Below, in pieces: positions 1 to 11,292 of a stretch of 64,000 bases of DNA. This DNA comes from Acidovorax sp. sif1233 (GTDB taxonomy: Bacteria > Pseudomonadota > Gammaproteobacteria > Burkholderiales > Burkholderiaceae_C): contig NZ_JAHUWZ010000001.1 of the NCBI RefSeq assembly GCF_019218755.1, positions 62,001-126,000 on the forward strand. The letters are read 5' to 3'. Each line of letters opens with the position of its first letter. Within the stretch, counting starts at the first letter, position 1. The position numbers were made by a program, and so were the translations under genes. Under the pieces are notes generated by a model that ran no database searches, was not told the origin of the DNA, and saw only the letters and a program-made list of their open reading frames with translations.

Positions 1-168
1 GGGGGAAGACAGGCAGGGCGCGCGGCGGGAGTGCTGGCAGGTCTGCGAGACGCCCACTGGAGGAGTCAATCCTCACTTATCAAGGCAACGCCAAGCCCCG
101 GCAGATGCGAGCACTTTGTACCAAATGGTAAAAAACTGCGCCACTGCCCGCGGCAATAGGGATGGCGT

Positions 169-630
169 TCAGGAGGTCGCGTACGGATCGGCAAATCCCA
201 GCTCCCGCAGGATGTCGGTTTCGTACGACTCCATCTCCAGGGCATCCGCCTCGCTCGTCTCGTGGTCCCAGCCCTGGGCATGCAGCGTGCCGTGCACCAG
301 CATGTGGGCGTAGTGTTCTTCCAGGCTCTTGTTTTGCTCCTTCGCCTCGCGCTCGATCACGGGGGCGCACAGCACCAGGTCGGCGGTCACCACGGGCTCC
401 TGCGTGTAGTCGAAGGTGAGCACGTTGGTGGCGTAGTCCTTCTTGCGGTACGCGTGGTTGAGCTGGCGGCCCTCGTCCTCACCCACGATGCGCACGGTGA
501 TCTCGGCGTCGGTGGCCAGGGCGTGGCGAATCCAGCGCGTGACCTTGTGGCGCGGCAGCACGGCGCGGTGTGCCGCCGCGCCGTCAAATGCACCGAATTG
601 CAGCGACAGGGAGAGGTGGTTCAAGGGCAT
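169..630 (-). CDS. ybeY: Endoribonuclease YbeY (rRNA maturation factor)
   Basis: 153 aa, the usual length of this family. YbeY is a metal-dependent single-strand endoribonuclease that matures the 3' end of 16S rRNA and takes part in ribosome quality control. The signature HGTLHAQGWDH, with the three zinc-binding histidines near 113, 117 and 123, is intact. The upstream neighbour on the same strand is phoH (ybeZ), its conserved partner, 57 bases away. That gap is filled by a degenerate dispersed repeat whose TGAGGCC end lies six bases before the ATG and may supply the ribosome binding site. The other usual neighbours, ybeX and lnt, lie about 57 kb away in this window. Confidence 0.96.
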   Translation of the reverse strand: MPLNHLSLSLQFGAFDGAAAHRAVLPRHKVTRWIRHALATDAEITVRIVGEDEGRQLNHAYRKKDYATNVLTFDYTQEPVVTADLVLCAPVIEREAKEQNKSLEEHYAHMLVHGTLHAQGWDHETSEADALEMESYETDILRELGFADPYATS

Positions 631-683
631 TGGGGCCTCAGGCGCTTGATTGGAAAGCGCGGATAGCTATAGAAACAGGAGCA
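612..683 (-). repeat. Short dispersed repeat, copy 1 (phoH/ybeY gap)
   Basis: On the minus strand it reads ATTGCTcctgtttcTATAGCT, then GCGCTTtccaatCAAGCGCC, then TGAGGCCCCAAT. This is the A-B-C block order shared by the twelve copies in this window: A is TTGCTAT-n-TAGCT, B is an AGCGCTT/CAAGCGC inverted repeat, C is GGAGGCC followed by a T- or A-rich end. It occupies the whole phoH-ybeY gap and runs into the ybeY start. Confidence 0.7.
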
Positions 684-687
684 ATGC

Positions 688-1641
<954 letters not shown>

Positions 1642-1722
1642 GCGGATAATTCCAGTCAGGCAACGGAAAAACAGCAAGAACGACGGCGCAGGGTGTCATG
1701 CCAGCGGCGTCAAAGGACATCA

Positions 1723-2298
1723 ATGATAGGCAAATTGACCGGCACCCTGCTGGAGAAGAATCCCCCCGAGGTGCTGCTGGACTGCCACGGCGTGGGCTAT
1801 GAGGTGAATGTGCCCATGAGCACGTTCTACAACCTGCCCGCCGTGGGCGAGCGGGTGAGCCTGCTCACCCAGTTCATTGTGCGCGAGGACGCGCAGCTGC
1901 TGTATGGCTTCGCCACGGCGCCGGAGCGCCAGGCATTTCGCGAGTTGATCAAGATTTCGGGCGTGGGGCCGCGCACTGCGCTGTCCATCCTGTCCGGCAT
2001 GGGTGTGGCCGACCTGGCGCAGGCCATCACGCTGCAGGAAGCGGGCCGCCTGGTCAAGGTGCCGGGCATCGGCAAGAAGACGGCCGAGCGGCTGCTGCTG
2101 GAGCTCAAGGGCAAGCTGGGCGCCGACATGGGGGCCATGCACGGTGGCGCCACCAGCGACGCGCAGGCGGATATCCTCCAGGCATTGCTGGCGTTAGGGT
2201 ACAACGACAAGGAAGCCGCGGCGGCGCTCAAGGCGCTGCCGGCGGACGTAGGGGTAAGTGACGGGATCAAGCTGGCGCTGAAGGCGCTGGCCAAGTAA
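1723..2298 (+). CDS. ruvA: Holliday junction DNA helicase subunit RuvA
   Basis: 191 aa, full length for RuvA. It starts [12 protein letters not shown]. The protein has the N-terminal OB fold, the two helix-hairpin-helix elements (ISGVGPRTA and [12 protein letters not shown]) and the small C-terminal RuvB-binding domain. RuvA binds four-way DNA junctions as a tetramer and loads the RuvB motor for branch migration. An open frame continues far upstream, but the family start and the divergent phoH promoter region support ATG 1723. ruvB lies downstream on the same strand but is separated by a 1.5 kb protease gene. ruvC is not in the window. Confidence 0.97.
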   Translation: MIGKLTGTLLEKNPPEVLLDCHGVGYEVNVPMSTFYNLPAVGERVSLLTQFIVREDAQLLYGFATAPERQAFRELIKISGVGPRTALSILSGMGVADLAQAITLQEAGRLVKVPGIGKKTAERLLLELKGKLGADMGAMHGGATSDAQADILQALLALGYNDKEAAAALKALPADVGVSDGIKLALKALAK

Positions 2299-2324
2299 CG
2301 GGTTCAACCGGAGGGATAACCGAG

Positions 2325-3866
2325 ATGACGTATCGCGCTTCGTTCAAATTTGCCGGACTGCTGGTCGCGCTGGCCATGGCGGCTTGTGGCGGCGGCGGCG
2401 GGGGGGATTCACCTGCAGCGCCCCCGGTGCCGACCACCCCGGCCGGCCCGGAACAGCCTACCACCCCCACCGTTCCCGTCACGCCAACGCCGGTGAGCAC
2501 CGACCGTATCGAGCCGCTCGACACGGGGCTTCCCAAATCCGCCAGCAGCGCCGGAGCCAAGGTCGCAGTGCGTAGCGGCACCGCCGTGCAGGCGACGTCC
2601 ATCCGCCTCGGCCCGCTGGAAGGCGACACCCAGGCCCTCGTGAAGAAGGCCATGCAACCCGCGGGGCTCACCAAGGGTGATCCCCAGCAGATTGGTGTGG
2701 CCCGCCCGGTGGCAGCCACCGCCAAGGCGCGCGACCTGATGGGCCAGCTCAATTGGCAGCCGGTAGGTGCGGGCCTGCAGCGGGCCGCCATCAGTTTCAC
2801 AGCAGAGGGCGCCCTCGGCGTCCGGCTGGGGCTGGTGGTGCGCCAACTGCCCGCTGGTACGGTGCTGCGTTTTTACGCCCAGGCCGGCGGCGATTCGGTG
2901 CAGGTTTCGGGCGCCGAAGTGCTGCGCAGCATCCAGCGCAACCTGGATGCCGGCGACACCGGCGATGCGGCACGCACCTATTGGAGTCCGGATTTTGGCG
3001 GGGCCGAGACCACGCTGGAGCTGGAGGTTCCCGTGGCCGCGCGGCTGGAGCAGGAACTGGACATCGCGGTGCCCATGCTCTCGCACTTCTTCGTGTCGCC
3101 CGACCAGGCCACGGCCGCAAGCTTTGCCAAGGTGGGTGAATCCGGCACCTGCAACATCGACGTATCTTGCAAGCCCGAACTCAGCGCCGAAAGCCGATCG
3201 GTGGCGCGCATGGTGTTTGTCGTCGAGGGCGGCAGTTTCCTGTGCACGGGCACCTTGCTCAACGACGCCCCGTCGAGCAAGAAGCCGCACTTCCTGTCGG
3301 CGCACCACTGCATTTCCACCCAGACGGTCGCATCGTCCCTCACCACCGACTGGTTCTACCGCTCGTCGGCCTGCAACAACGCTACCGCAAATCCCGGTAC
3401 GCAAAAGGTCAGGGGCGGCGCAGAGCTGCTGTTTGCCGACTCGCAGACTGACACGTCCTTCATGCGCCTGAACAGCGCGCCGCCGCAGGGCGTTGTGTAT
3501 GCGGGTTCGTACGTCGGATCCGTGAACACCTCCGCCGCCGTGGTGGGCATCCACCATCCCCGTGGCGACCTGCAAAAGACGAGCGCTGGCTCGGTGGCCC
3601 AGTTCAGCTATTGCAGCGGCGAACGGTGCTTCCCCGAAACGCAGCAGGACGGAAAGTTCTACGCGGTGGGATGGACGGAGGGCACGACAGAGGGCGGCAG
3701 CAGCGGCTCCGGCCTGTTCTTCACCATCGGCTCCAGGCGGTACCTGGTCGGCCAGCTCTACGGCGGATCGTCCAGTTGCGCGGCGCCCACGGGCCTTGAC
3801 CACTACGGGCGCTTCGACCTGCCTTTCAAGCTGGCTCTCAAGACCTGGTTGATGCCCGGTTCCTGA
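2325..3866 (+). CDS. Lipoprotein trypsin-like serine protease (lysyl endopeptidase-like)
   Basis: 513 aa. The signal peptide ends in the lipobox LAMAAC (Cys21) and is followed by a Gly run and a Pro/Thr-rich linker to about residue 60. Residues 60-270 look like a propeptide or beta-rich domain. The C-terminal half is an S1-type protease similar to bacterial lysyl endopeptidases: His in SAHHC (near 328), Asp in QTDTSF (near 376) and Ser in GGSSGSG (near 460), with many cysteines for disulfides. It should be anchored in the cell envelope or released. A GGAGGG ribosome site precedes the ATG. It lies 26 bases after ruvA and 31 bases before ruvB, an unusual place for a secreted protease. Substrate specificity is unknown. 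Confidence 0.8.
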   Translation: MTYRASFKFAGLLVALAMAACGGGGGGDSPAAPPVPTTPAGPEQPTTPTVPVTPTPVSTDRIEPLDTGLPKSASSAGAKVAVRSGTAVQATSIRLGPLEGDTQALVKKAMQPAGLTKGDPQQIGVARPVAATAKARDLMGQLNWQPVGAGLQRAAISFTAEGALGVRLGLVVRQLPAGTVLRFYAQAGGDSVQVSGAEVLRSIQRNLDAGDTGDAARTYWSPDFGGAETTLELEVPVAARLEQELDIAVPMLSHFFVSPDQATAASFAKVGESGTCNIDVSCKPELSAESRSVARMVFVVEGGSFLCTGTLLNDAPSSKKPHFLSAHHCISTQTVASSLTTDWFYRSSACNNATANPGTQKVRGGAELLFADSQTDTSFMRLNSAPPQGVVYAGSYVGSVNTSAAVVGIHHPRGDLQKTSAGSVAQFSYCSGERCFPETQQDGKFYAVGWTEGTTEGGSSGSGLFFTIGSRRYLVGQLYGGSSSCAAPTGLDHYGRFDLPFKLALKTWLMPGS

Positions 3867-3897
3867 TGCCGGAGACGGCGAGAGCGCACACAAAAAG

Positions 3898-4959
<1,062 letters not shown>

Positions 4960-5013
4960 GAAGCCTCCTACCGACCTTCACGTCCGCCGCCGCCCAGGCC
5001 GCGCAGCACCGCC

Positions 5014-5925
5014 ATGGCAACACCGCGCAAGCATCCCAAGAAGAGCGACCGACGCCGCCAGTTGCGCGCCGAGGCCCGGACGCGCGCTGCGCGGGGCTGG
5101 GCGGGGTCGGACGGACCCGTGACCGTGCCCGAGCAACAGTTCCTGCGGTCCTGCGCCGTGGCCTTGCTGGCGGGCACGGTCGCATTGCATGCGCTGGGCG
5201 CGCTCATCTATGGCCAGCTGTCCATCTTTGTGCTGGAAGGCTTTGCCGACCTGCGCGGCCGCGTCGCCGTGTGCGCGGCGGTGGCCGAGGCCGCACTGGT
5301 GGCAGGCCTGGCACTGCACCTGATCGACGGCCACAGGCGGGGCAGGACGACCGCCGCGTGGTCGCACCGCCTGCTGGTGTGGCGTGCCAGCGCCTACATC
5401 CTGTTCGCCGTGCTGGTGCCGGTGACCTTTGTGCTGTGGATGGTGGACAGGCCGCGCTTCTCCATGGACCTGCCTGCGCAGCGCTGGCCGGGGCTGGCCG
5501 CGCAATCGGAATGGCTGTTGGCGCCCTTGCCCTGGGCCTGGCATTGGCTGCTGCCGGTGGCCAGCGACCGCCTGCAGGCCTGGCTGGTGGCCGGTGCGGT
5601 GCTGGCCGGTTGCCTGGGGGTGTGGTGCACGGCAGGCTCCACCAAGCGGTGGCGCACCGGGTACGCCTTCTATGGCCTGGCGCTGGTGCTGACCGGCTTC
5701 TGGGCCCTGGGAGGCGCCGTGTACCACTACACCGCCGGGCGGGGCTTGATTGCCGTGCAGGAAGCGGCCATGGCCGCCCTGCTGCAGGCGCGGCCTGGCT
5801 GGTACAACGCCGACACCCTGCTGTGGTTGCTGAGCGCCGGCTCGTTCACCCTCGCCGGTGTGCTGTTCATTGCGGGTGCGGCGTACATTCCGGCCGCAGC
5901 GCTGGCCCGCACGTGGTCGCATTAG
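5014..5925 (+). CDS. Hypothetical multi-pass membrane protein
   Basis: 303 aa that I do not recognise as a named family. The first 35 residues are strongly basic (Lys/Arg-rich, MATPRKHPKKSDRRR), after which come about six or seven hydrophobic segments separated by short loops. This looks like an integral inner-membrane protein with a positively charged cytoplasmic N-terminus. It starts 54 bases after ruvB, but its function cannot be tied to recombination. The 3' end overlaps the opposite-strand desaturase fusion by 59 bases, so one of the two stops may be less conserved in relatives. Confidence 0.6.
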   Translation: MATPRKHPKKSDRRRQLRAEARTRAARGWAGSDGPVTVPEQQFLRSCAVALLAGTVALHALGALIYGQLSIFVLEGFADLRGRVAVCAAVAEAALVAGLALHLIDGHRRGRTTAAWSHRLLVWRASAYILFAVLVPVTFVLWMVDRPRFSMDLPAQRWPGLAAQSEWLLAPLPWAWHWLLPVASDRLQAWLVAGAVLAGCLGVWCTAGSTKRWRTGYAFYGLALVLTGFWALGGAVYHYTAGRGLIAVQEAAMAALLQARPGWYNADTLLWLLSAGSFTLAGVLFIAGAAYIPAAALARTWSH

Positions 5926-7720
5926 CCACGACAGGAACAGAAGCAACAACGACCGGCGGGCTGTCAGGCACCGTGGCCTCGAGCGCAGGCACCAGCAACG
6001 CCTTCAGCACCCCCGCCACGATGCACGCCTGCGCCACGTAGTAGGTGCCCAGCACCCACACCTGCGACCACGGCAGGGGCTGCACGAAGCGGTGGGTGGC
6101 CAGCAGGGAATCGCTGAGCATGAAGAACACCGCCCCCACCGCCACCAGCACCGACGCTCCATCGCGCAGCACGCTGGCCCGACCGATGGCCTGCGCGGCC
6201 ATCAGTGCAATCACCAGCACATAGGCTGCCACCGGCCCCCGCAGCGCGGCGGGCAACCCGCCCATCCACAGAAAGGCATACATCGCCACGCCGACACCGA
6301 GCGTGCCCGCCAGCGCGCCGCGGTGCGGAAACCACCGCTGCCCGGTCTTGAACAGCGCCACATAGAACAGATGGGCCACCAGGAAGCTCACCAGTCCGGG
6401 GATGAAAAAGCCCTCGAACATCAGAAACACATCGCCCGCCAGCGACCCTGCCAGCGCGGCACCCAGCAGTGCCAGGGTTTTTGATGCAAATCTGCCCCTG
6501 TCGCTTGACTGGTAAGCGCTGGCAGCTACCAAGACAATAGCAATCACCATGGTCAGCGGCTTGAACACCCAGTGCCACTGCACGAACCCCAGCGCGCTGG
6601 TGGCCGTGGCCAGCGCGCCGCTTTGCAGCACCAGGGCCATCAGCATGCCGATGCGCCCCTGCATCACCGCGCCCAGCGCCCACTGCGCGACCAACAGCGT
6701 GGCGAACCAGACGGCGTTCCTGGCCAGCGGCGCGCTGTCGGCCTGCCACAGAAAGGCCGCCACCCCCGTGAGCAGCAGCGCGAACTGCACCAGCGCGAAC
6801 CACTGCACCGCGCGTGCCATCGGCGGGTGGTACAGCTGCATCTGCGCCATGCTGAAGGGGGGCTTGGGAAAACGCTCTGCCACATCGGCGGGCCGCCAGC
6901 CCGGGGGCTTGAGCCACACCCGGAGCTTGTCGGCCCAGCTGCGCGCATGCCAGCTGTCGTGCGCCAGGCCCGCGTATACCTGGGCATTGGCCCACAGCGG
7001 GTCCCAGCTGTTGAGCAGGCCGCGCGTGCCGTACACGCAGCGGTCCTGGTCGTCTTCGTCCTTGAAGGTGCCGAACAGGCGGTCCCACACGATGAGGATG
7101 CCGCCGTAGTTCTTGTCGAGATAGGCGTCGTTCACCGCATGGTGCACGCGGTGGTTGCTGGGGCTGCAGAACCAGCGGTCGAACCAGCCCAGGCGCCCCA
7201 CCTGCTCGGTGTGCACCCAGAACTGGTAGAGCAGGTCGATGAGCGCCACCACCGCAAACACCAGCGGCGGCACGCCCGCCAGCGCCATGGGCACATAGAA
7301 GATCCAGCCCAGCGCTGCGCCAGAGCTGGTCTGGCGCAGCGCGGTGGACAGGTTGTAGTCCTGGCTCTGGTGGTGCACGGCATGCGCCGCCCACAGCACC
7401 GCCGACTCGTGCCCCATGCGGTGCAGCCAGTAGTAGCACAGGTCGTAGAACACCAGCGCCAGCAGCCAGCCGGGCAGGCTGGTCCAGAACGCGTCGTTGC
7501 GCCACAGGGCCACGTGCTCGAACAGGGCGGTGTAGATGCCGATGCGCAGCAGCCGCGTGAACACGGCGCTCGTCTGGCTGAGCATCCCCAGGCTGATGCT
7601 GCTGACCGCGTCGGCCAGCCGGTAGGTATTGCGCCGGCGCCGGTAGCCCACCACCAGCTCGATGGCGATCAGCAGGAAGAAGACGGGGGTGGCGAGAACG
7701 ATGATCTGGCTGGGGCTCAC
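5867..7720 (-). CDS. Fatty acid hydroxylase/sterol desaturase fused to YhhN (lysoplasmalogenase-like) domain
   Basis: 617 aa. Residues 1-270 form a membrane di-iron hydroxylase of the fatty acid hydroxylase superfamily, with histidine clusters HRMGHE, HAVHHQSQ and NHRVHHAVND. Residues 300-385 add membrane helices. From FKPLTMV (about 380) to the end is a YhhN/TMEM86-type domain with GDVFLM, SFLVAHLFY, FFMLSDSLLA and TYYVAQ. In animals alkylglycerol monooxygenase belongs to the first superfamily and lysoplasmalogenase TMEM86 to the second, and both act on ether lipids. A role in ether-lipid or related lipid breakdown is therefore a reasonable inference, not a demonstrated one. A copy of the dispersed repeat encodes residues about 391-414, in the first loop of the YhhN part. 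Confidence 0.82.
   Translation of the reverse strand: MSPSQIIVLATPVFFLLIAIELVVGYRRRRNTYRLADAVSSISLGMLSQTSAVFTRLLRIGIYTALFEHVALWRNDAFWTSLPGWLLALVFYDLCYYWLHRMGHESAVLWAAHAVHHQSQDYNLSTALRQTSSGAALGWIFYVPMALAGVPPLVFAVVALIDLLYQFWVHTEQVGRLGWFDRWFCSPSNHRVHHAVNDAYLDKNYGGILIVWDRLFGTFKDEDDQDRCVYGTRGLLNSWDPLWANAQVYAGLAHDSWHARSWADKLRVWLKPPGWRPADVAERFPKPPFSMAQMQLYHPPMARAVQWFALVQFALLLTGVAAFLWQADSAPLARNAVWFATLLVAQWALGAVMQGRIGMLMALVLQSGALATATSALGFVQWHWVFKPLTMVIAIVLVAASAYQSSDRGRFASKTLALLGAALAGSLAGDVFLMFEGFFIPGLVSFLVAHLFYVALFKTGQRWFPHRGALAGTLGVGVAMYAFLWMGGLPAALRGPVAAYVLVIALMAAQAIGRASVLRDGASVLVAVGAVFFMLSDSLLATHRFVQPLPWSQVWVLGTYYVAQACIVAGVLKALLVPALEATVPDSPPVVVASVPVVANATTCGPALRPECTPHPQ
6480..6547 (-). repeat. Short dispersed repeat, copy 2 (in frame, desaturase fusion)
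   Basis: Minus-strand reading: ATTGCTATtgtcttggTAGCT, GCGCTTaccagtCAAGCGAC, AGGGGCAGATTTGCATCAAA. One of the cleanest copies. It is translated in frame, in the sense direction, as the end of the first membrane helix and the following loop of the YhhN domain. Confidence 0.75.
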
Positions 7721-7805
7721 TGGATTACCTCGGTGCTGCGCATTGCGGTGCGAGCTGGCTGGCGCGGCCCGGTGCGGCGCTCATGCCGCAGCATTCTTGC
7801 CCCAA

Positions 7806-8975
7806 TCAGGTCAATGCGCCTCTGGCATCAACCCTGATGATGCGCTCGACCACGCCCGCGGCCAGGCCGCCGCGCACCCCGGTCATGAAGTCGTGCAGGT
7901 TCACCGTGGGGTCGCAGTGCCCCGGGATGAGCCACAGCATGCGGCCCAGCGCGGGCAGGCGGGCCTTGGGGCCATCGGCGTGGAGCACGCCGTGTTCGTC
8001 GCCTCCATTGGAAAAGCGCAGCGCGCGGTCCGGGGGCAGCAGGGCCACGGTGGGCAGGCCGGAGTCGATGGCGTGGCTCTTGTGGCCCGCGTCGCACACC
8101 GCATGGGTGTCGCGCACCGATACCACCTGGGTCTTGATGAAAAGCGCGTGCTCGAACGGGGGCTGCGCGGGTTCGCGTTCGTTGCGCGCGTAGTCGGCGT
8201 CCATGAACAGGAAGGATCCCGCCTGAAGCTCGCCGAACACCCCGCTGGCCGCCTCGTGCACCAGCGTGCCGGTGCCCGAGCCCGTGACCAGCGGCACGGG
8301 CACGCCGGCGGCCTCGATCAGCTGGCGCGTGTGTTCCGCGGCGCGCACCACGGCGGCGATGGCCTCCCTGCGGCCCACCGTGCTGGCCAGGTGCTGGGCA
8401 CGTCCGTGGTAGGCCTGCAGCCCCGCAAAACGCAGGCGGGGGCTGCGCGCCACGGCCAGTGCCAGCGGCACGGCGGCCTCGCCCGGCGGCACGCCGCAGC
8501 GGCCCTGGCCGACGTCGATCTCGACCAGCACGTCGATGCCCGCGTCGCTGCCGGATTGCGCCATCGCCTCGTTCAGGCGTTCGATGCCCTCCAGGTGATC
8601 CACCGCCAGGCCCAGGCGGCCCCCCCGTGCCGCCAGCAGGGCCGCCAGCCGTGCCACGCGGTGCAGCTTGGGCATGGCGATGACCTGGTTGGTGATGGTG
8701 ATGTCGTCCACGCCGCCCGCCGCCAGGGCCTCGGCCTCGGCGACCTTCTGCACGCACGCCCCCTGGGCGCCCGCGCGCTGCAGCTGCAGCGCGAGTTCGG
8801 CGCTCTTGTGCAGCTTGGCATGGGGGCGCCAGCGCACCTGGTGCTTGCGCGCGAAGTCGGCCATCCGCTGGATGTTGCGGTCCATGGCGTCCAGGTCGAT
8901 GACGAGGGAGGGGGTGTCGATCAGGTCCACCCGCAGGCCGACGGTGGCCTGGAGGGCGTCAGGAATGGGTTTCAT
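7806..8975 (-). CDS. D-threonine aldolase-like PLP enzyme (DSD1 family)
   Basis: 389 aa. Fold-type III PLP enzyme of the D-threonine aldolase/D-serine dehydratase family. The alanine-racemase-like barrel carries RPHAKLHK near residues 50-57, with Lys54 the likely Schiff-base residue, followed by the beta-sheet domain with the metal-site segment IPGHCDPTVNLHD near the C-terminus. It probably cleaves D-3-hydroxyamino acids to glycine and an aldehyde, or deaminates them; sequence alone does not decide which. Its start overlaps the end of the histidine phosphatase gene by 17 bases, so the two are probably co-translated. Confidence 0.85.
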   Translation of the reverse strand: MKPIPDALQATVGLRVDLIDTPSLVIDLDAMDRNIQRMADFARKHQVRWRPHAKLHKSAELALQLQRAGAQGACVQKVAEAEALAAGGVDDITITNQVIAMPKLHRVARLAALLAARGGRLGLAVDHLEGIERLNEAMAQSGSDAGIDVLVEIDVGQGRCGVPPGEAAVPLALAVARSPRLRFAGLQAYHGRAQHLASTVGRREAIAAVVRAAEHTRQLIEAAGVPVPLVTGSGTGTLVHEAASGVFGELQAGSFLFMDADYARNEREPAQPPFEHALFIKTQVVSVRDTHAVCDAGHKSHAIDSGLPTVALLPPDRALRFSNGGDEHGVLHADGPKARLPALGRMLWLIPGHCDPTVNLHDFMTGVRGGLAAGVVERIIRVDARGALT

Positions 8976-9597
8976 CGCGCGCTGCGTTGTCCAGGTGCTG
9001 GGTGTCGGCCCAACCCACGAGGGTCAGGCCATCCGGGGTCCACAGCAGCCGGTTGATGGCCGCGTTGGAGAGTTGCCAGGTGCGCGGCGCCTGGATGTCC
9101 TGGCGGGTGGCCAGGCGGTACAGCACGTCCAGCACACCGCCGTGCGCCACCATCACCACCTGCTCGCCCACATGCTGCTGGGCCAGGGCCGTCACGGTGC
9201 GCTCGATGCGCTCGCGCAGCGCCACCAGCGATTCGCCGCCCTCGGGCGTGTAGTGCGGATCGCGCTTGCGCCAGCGCAGGGCATCTTCGGGCAGCTCGGC
9301 CTCGATCTGCGAGAAGGTGCGCCCCTGGAAATGCCCGAAACTGCGCTCGCGCAGGCCGGGCTCCGCCGTGAGGGGCGCACCGGTGGCGCGGGCCACGGCC
9401 TGGGCCGTGGCTTGGGCGCGCTGAAGGTCGCTGGTATAGATGGCGGCGATCGACTCGCCCGCCAGGGCGCGGGCGACCTGGTCGGCCTGCCACAGGCCGG
9501 TGTCGTTGAGGGGGATGTCCAGGTGGCCCTGGATGCGGGTGTCCACATTCCAGGCGGTTTCGCCGTGGCGGATGGCGACGATGCGGGTGGCGTGCAT
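8959..9597 (-). CDS. Histidine phosphatase family protein (phosphoglycerate mutase-like)
   Basis: 212 aa. Branch-1 histidine phosphatase fold with the catalytic RHGE (His11) after the first beta strand, the LRERSFGHFQG acid-loop segment and the second histidine in VVMVAHGGVLD. Such proteins (GpmB/CobC-like) remove phosphate from small molecules; the substrate cannot be read from sequence. It overlaps the downstream D-threonine aldolase gene by 17 bases and follows the DUF4136 lipoprotein gene after 60 bases on the same strand. Confidence 0.9.
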   Translation of the reverse strand: MHATRIVAIRHGETAWNVDTRIQGHLDIPLNDTGLWQADQVARALAGESIAAIYTSDLQRAQATAQAVARATGAPLTAEPGLRERSFGHFQGRTFSQIEAELPEDALRWRKRDPHYTPEGGESLVALRERIERTVTALAQQHVGEQVVMVAHGGVLDVLYRLATRQDIQAPRTWQLSNAAINRLLWTPDGLTLVGWADTQHLDNAARDETHS

Positions 9598-9657
9598 GCA
9601 GGTGGCGGTGTGTGTGGGCGGGCGGGCGGAAATGAAACAGTGTTTGGTGAGCGTTCT

Positions 9658-10269
9658 TCAGGGCGCGGGCGGCGCCAGCGGCAGCCGCACCTGGCGTACC
9701 CCGCCGGGCGGCTTGGGGAATCCGCTGAGCGCGGCATCGAACAGCACGCCATAGACGGCCGGGTCGCTCACCCACACGTCCTCGTGCACGGCGGAGGTCT
9801 CGTACACCACGGCCTGCGTGGCCGCGTCGCGCAGCACGATGCTGACCGCGCGGCGGTGCAGGGGCGTGGGTTCGTTGAACCGCCAGGCGCCCTGCATGCC
9901 CCAGCCCCGGCCGTACCAGCCGCCAAAACCCCAGGGATAGGGGCCGTAGGGGCCGTACGGACGGAAGGGGTCGTGGCGCGGCACGGCGTCGGCGTGGGCG
10001 CCGATCTGCACGAGCAGCCGGGGGGCGGTCTCGTCGCGCTGCAGGCCCGCGCGCGCCAGCGCCTGGTCAGCCAGGGTGGCGATCGGGTCGAACGACGGCG
10101 TCTGTTGCGATGGCAGGCGCTCGATGCGGTAGGTGGCGGGCGTGGGCAGGGCCGCCAGGGTGGAAAAGCTCTGCACCTGGCCCTCGACGATCCGGGGGGC
10201 GCTGCTGCAGCCCATCAGGACGGCCGCGGCCGCATGCAGGAACAGGGTGGAAATCCATCGGCGCGTCAT
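9658..10269 (-). CDS. DUF4136 domain lipoprotein
   Basis: 203 aa. The start is fixed by a perfect AGGAGG ribosome site just upstream of ATG 10269; an in-frame ATG at 10323 is rejected. The signal peptide ends in a lipobox-like AVLMGC. The mature part has the DUF4136 layout: TYRIERLPS, then ALARAGLQR, then a Gly/Pro/Tyr-rich stretch (PYGPYGPYPWGFGGWYGRGWG) and a C-terminal beta region beginning with VSIVLRD. Probably an outer-membrane lipoprotein of unknown function. It sits between ttcA and the histidine phosphatase gene. Confidence 0.85.
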   Translation of the reverse strand: MTRRWISTLFLHAAAAVLMGCSSAPRIVEGQVQSFSTLAALPTPATYRIERLPSQQTPSFDPIATLADQALARAGLQRDETAPRLLVQIGAHADAVPRHDPFRPYGPYGPYPWGFGGWYGRGWGMQGAWRFNEPTPLHRRAVSIVLRDAATQAVVYETSAVHEDVWVSDPAVYGVLFDAALSGFPKPPGGVRQVRLPLAPPAP

Positions 10270-10332
10270 GGTGAAGCCTCCTGGGCGGAAGGAAAAGGGA
10301 TTCCCGTCAGAGTGCTGCGGCACCCGGGAGGT

Positions 10333-11268
10333 TCACGACAGCTGGACCACCTGCACACCCGGCAGCGAGGGCGCCGGCGCCGAGAACTCCTCCTTGTCGA
10401 AGGCCTTGTCGCCGTCCTCGTTCGCCACGCCCGTGGCCTTGGCATTCTTGAAGTCGTACAGGCCGCCGTCGAGCAGGTGCGAGGGCACCACGTTCTGCAG
10501 GGCGTTGAACATGTTCTCCACGCGGCCGGGGAATTTTTTCTCCCACTCGCGCAGCATCTCGCCCACCTGCTTGCGCTGCAGGTTCTCCTGGCTGCCGCAC
10601 AGGTTGCAGGGGATGATGGGGAAGTCGCGGTGCGCGGCCCAGCGGGCGGTGTCCTTCTCGGCCACGTAGGCCAGCGGGCGGATCACCACGTGCCTGCCAT
10701 CGTCGCTCACCAGCTTGGGGGGCATGCTCTTCATCTTGCCGCCAAAAAACATGTTGAGCAGCAGGGTCTGCAGGATGTCGTCGCGGTGGTGGCCCAGCGC
10801 GATCTTGGTGCAGCCCAGCTCGTCGGCCACGCGGTACAGGATGCCCCGGCGCAGGCGGCTGCACAGGCTGCAGGTGGTCTTGCCCTCGGGGATCAGGCGC
10901 TTGACGATGCTGTACGTGTCCTCGTTCTCGATGTGGAACGGCACGCCGGTGCTCCGGAGGTACTCGGGCAGCACGTGCTCGGGAAAGCCGGGCTGCTTCT
11001 GGTCGAGGTTGACGGCCACCAGGTCGAAATGGATGGGCGCCCGCGCCTTGAGCTTGAGCAGGATGTCGAGCAGGGCATAGCTGTCCTTGCCGCCGGACAT
11101 GCAGACCATCACCTTGTCGCCTTCCTCGATCATGTTGAAGTCGACGATGGCCTTGCCGACCTCGCGGCACAGGCGCTTCTCGAGCTTGTGGGTTTCGCGC
11201 TCGATCTTCAGTGGCGCAGGGATGCCTTCTGGCAGGCTAACGGAGGCGGACTGGGCGGTAGGAAGCAT
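10333..11268 (-). CDS. ttcA: tRNA 2-thiocytidine(32) synthetase TtcA
   Basis: 311 aa. ATP-dependent enzyme that thiolates cytidine 32 of certain tRNAs using a 4Fe-4S cluster. The PP-loop SGGKDS is at residues 58-63. The cluster cysteines are in TCSLC (132, 135) and PCNLC (220, 223), the TtcA pattern. It starts 24 bases after the LTA-synthase-like gene ends. No clear ribosome site is visible before the ATG, so translation may be coupled or use a weak site. Confidence 0.96.
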   Translation of the reverse strand: MLPTAQSASVSLPEGIPAPLKIERETHKLEKRLCREVGKAIVDFNMIEEGDKVMVCMSGGKDSYALLDILLKLKARAPIHFDLVAVNLDQKQPGFPEHVLPEYLRSTGVPFHIENEDTYSIVKRLIPEGKTTCSLCSRLRRGILYRVADELGCTKIALGHHRDDILQTLLLNMFFGGKMKSMPPKLVSDDGRHVVIRPLAYVAEKDTARWAAHRDFPIIPCNLCGSQENLQRKQVGEMLREWEKKFPGRVENMFNALQNVVPSHLLDGGLYDFKNAKATGVANEDGDKAFDKEEFSAPAPSLPGVQVVQLS

Positions 11269-11292
11269 GGCGGGATTATCGCCCTTCGGCCT

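Noticed and set aside
1..168. Possible gene end or start at the left edge
   Set aside because: No frame with family resemblance; open frames crossing it are shadows of ybeY.
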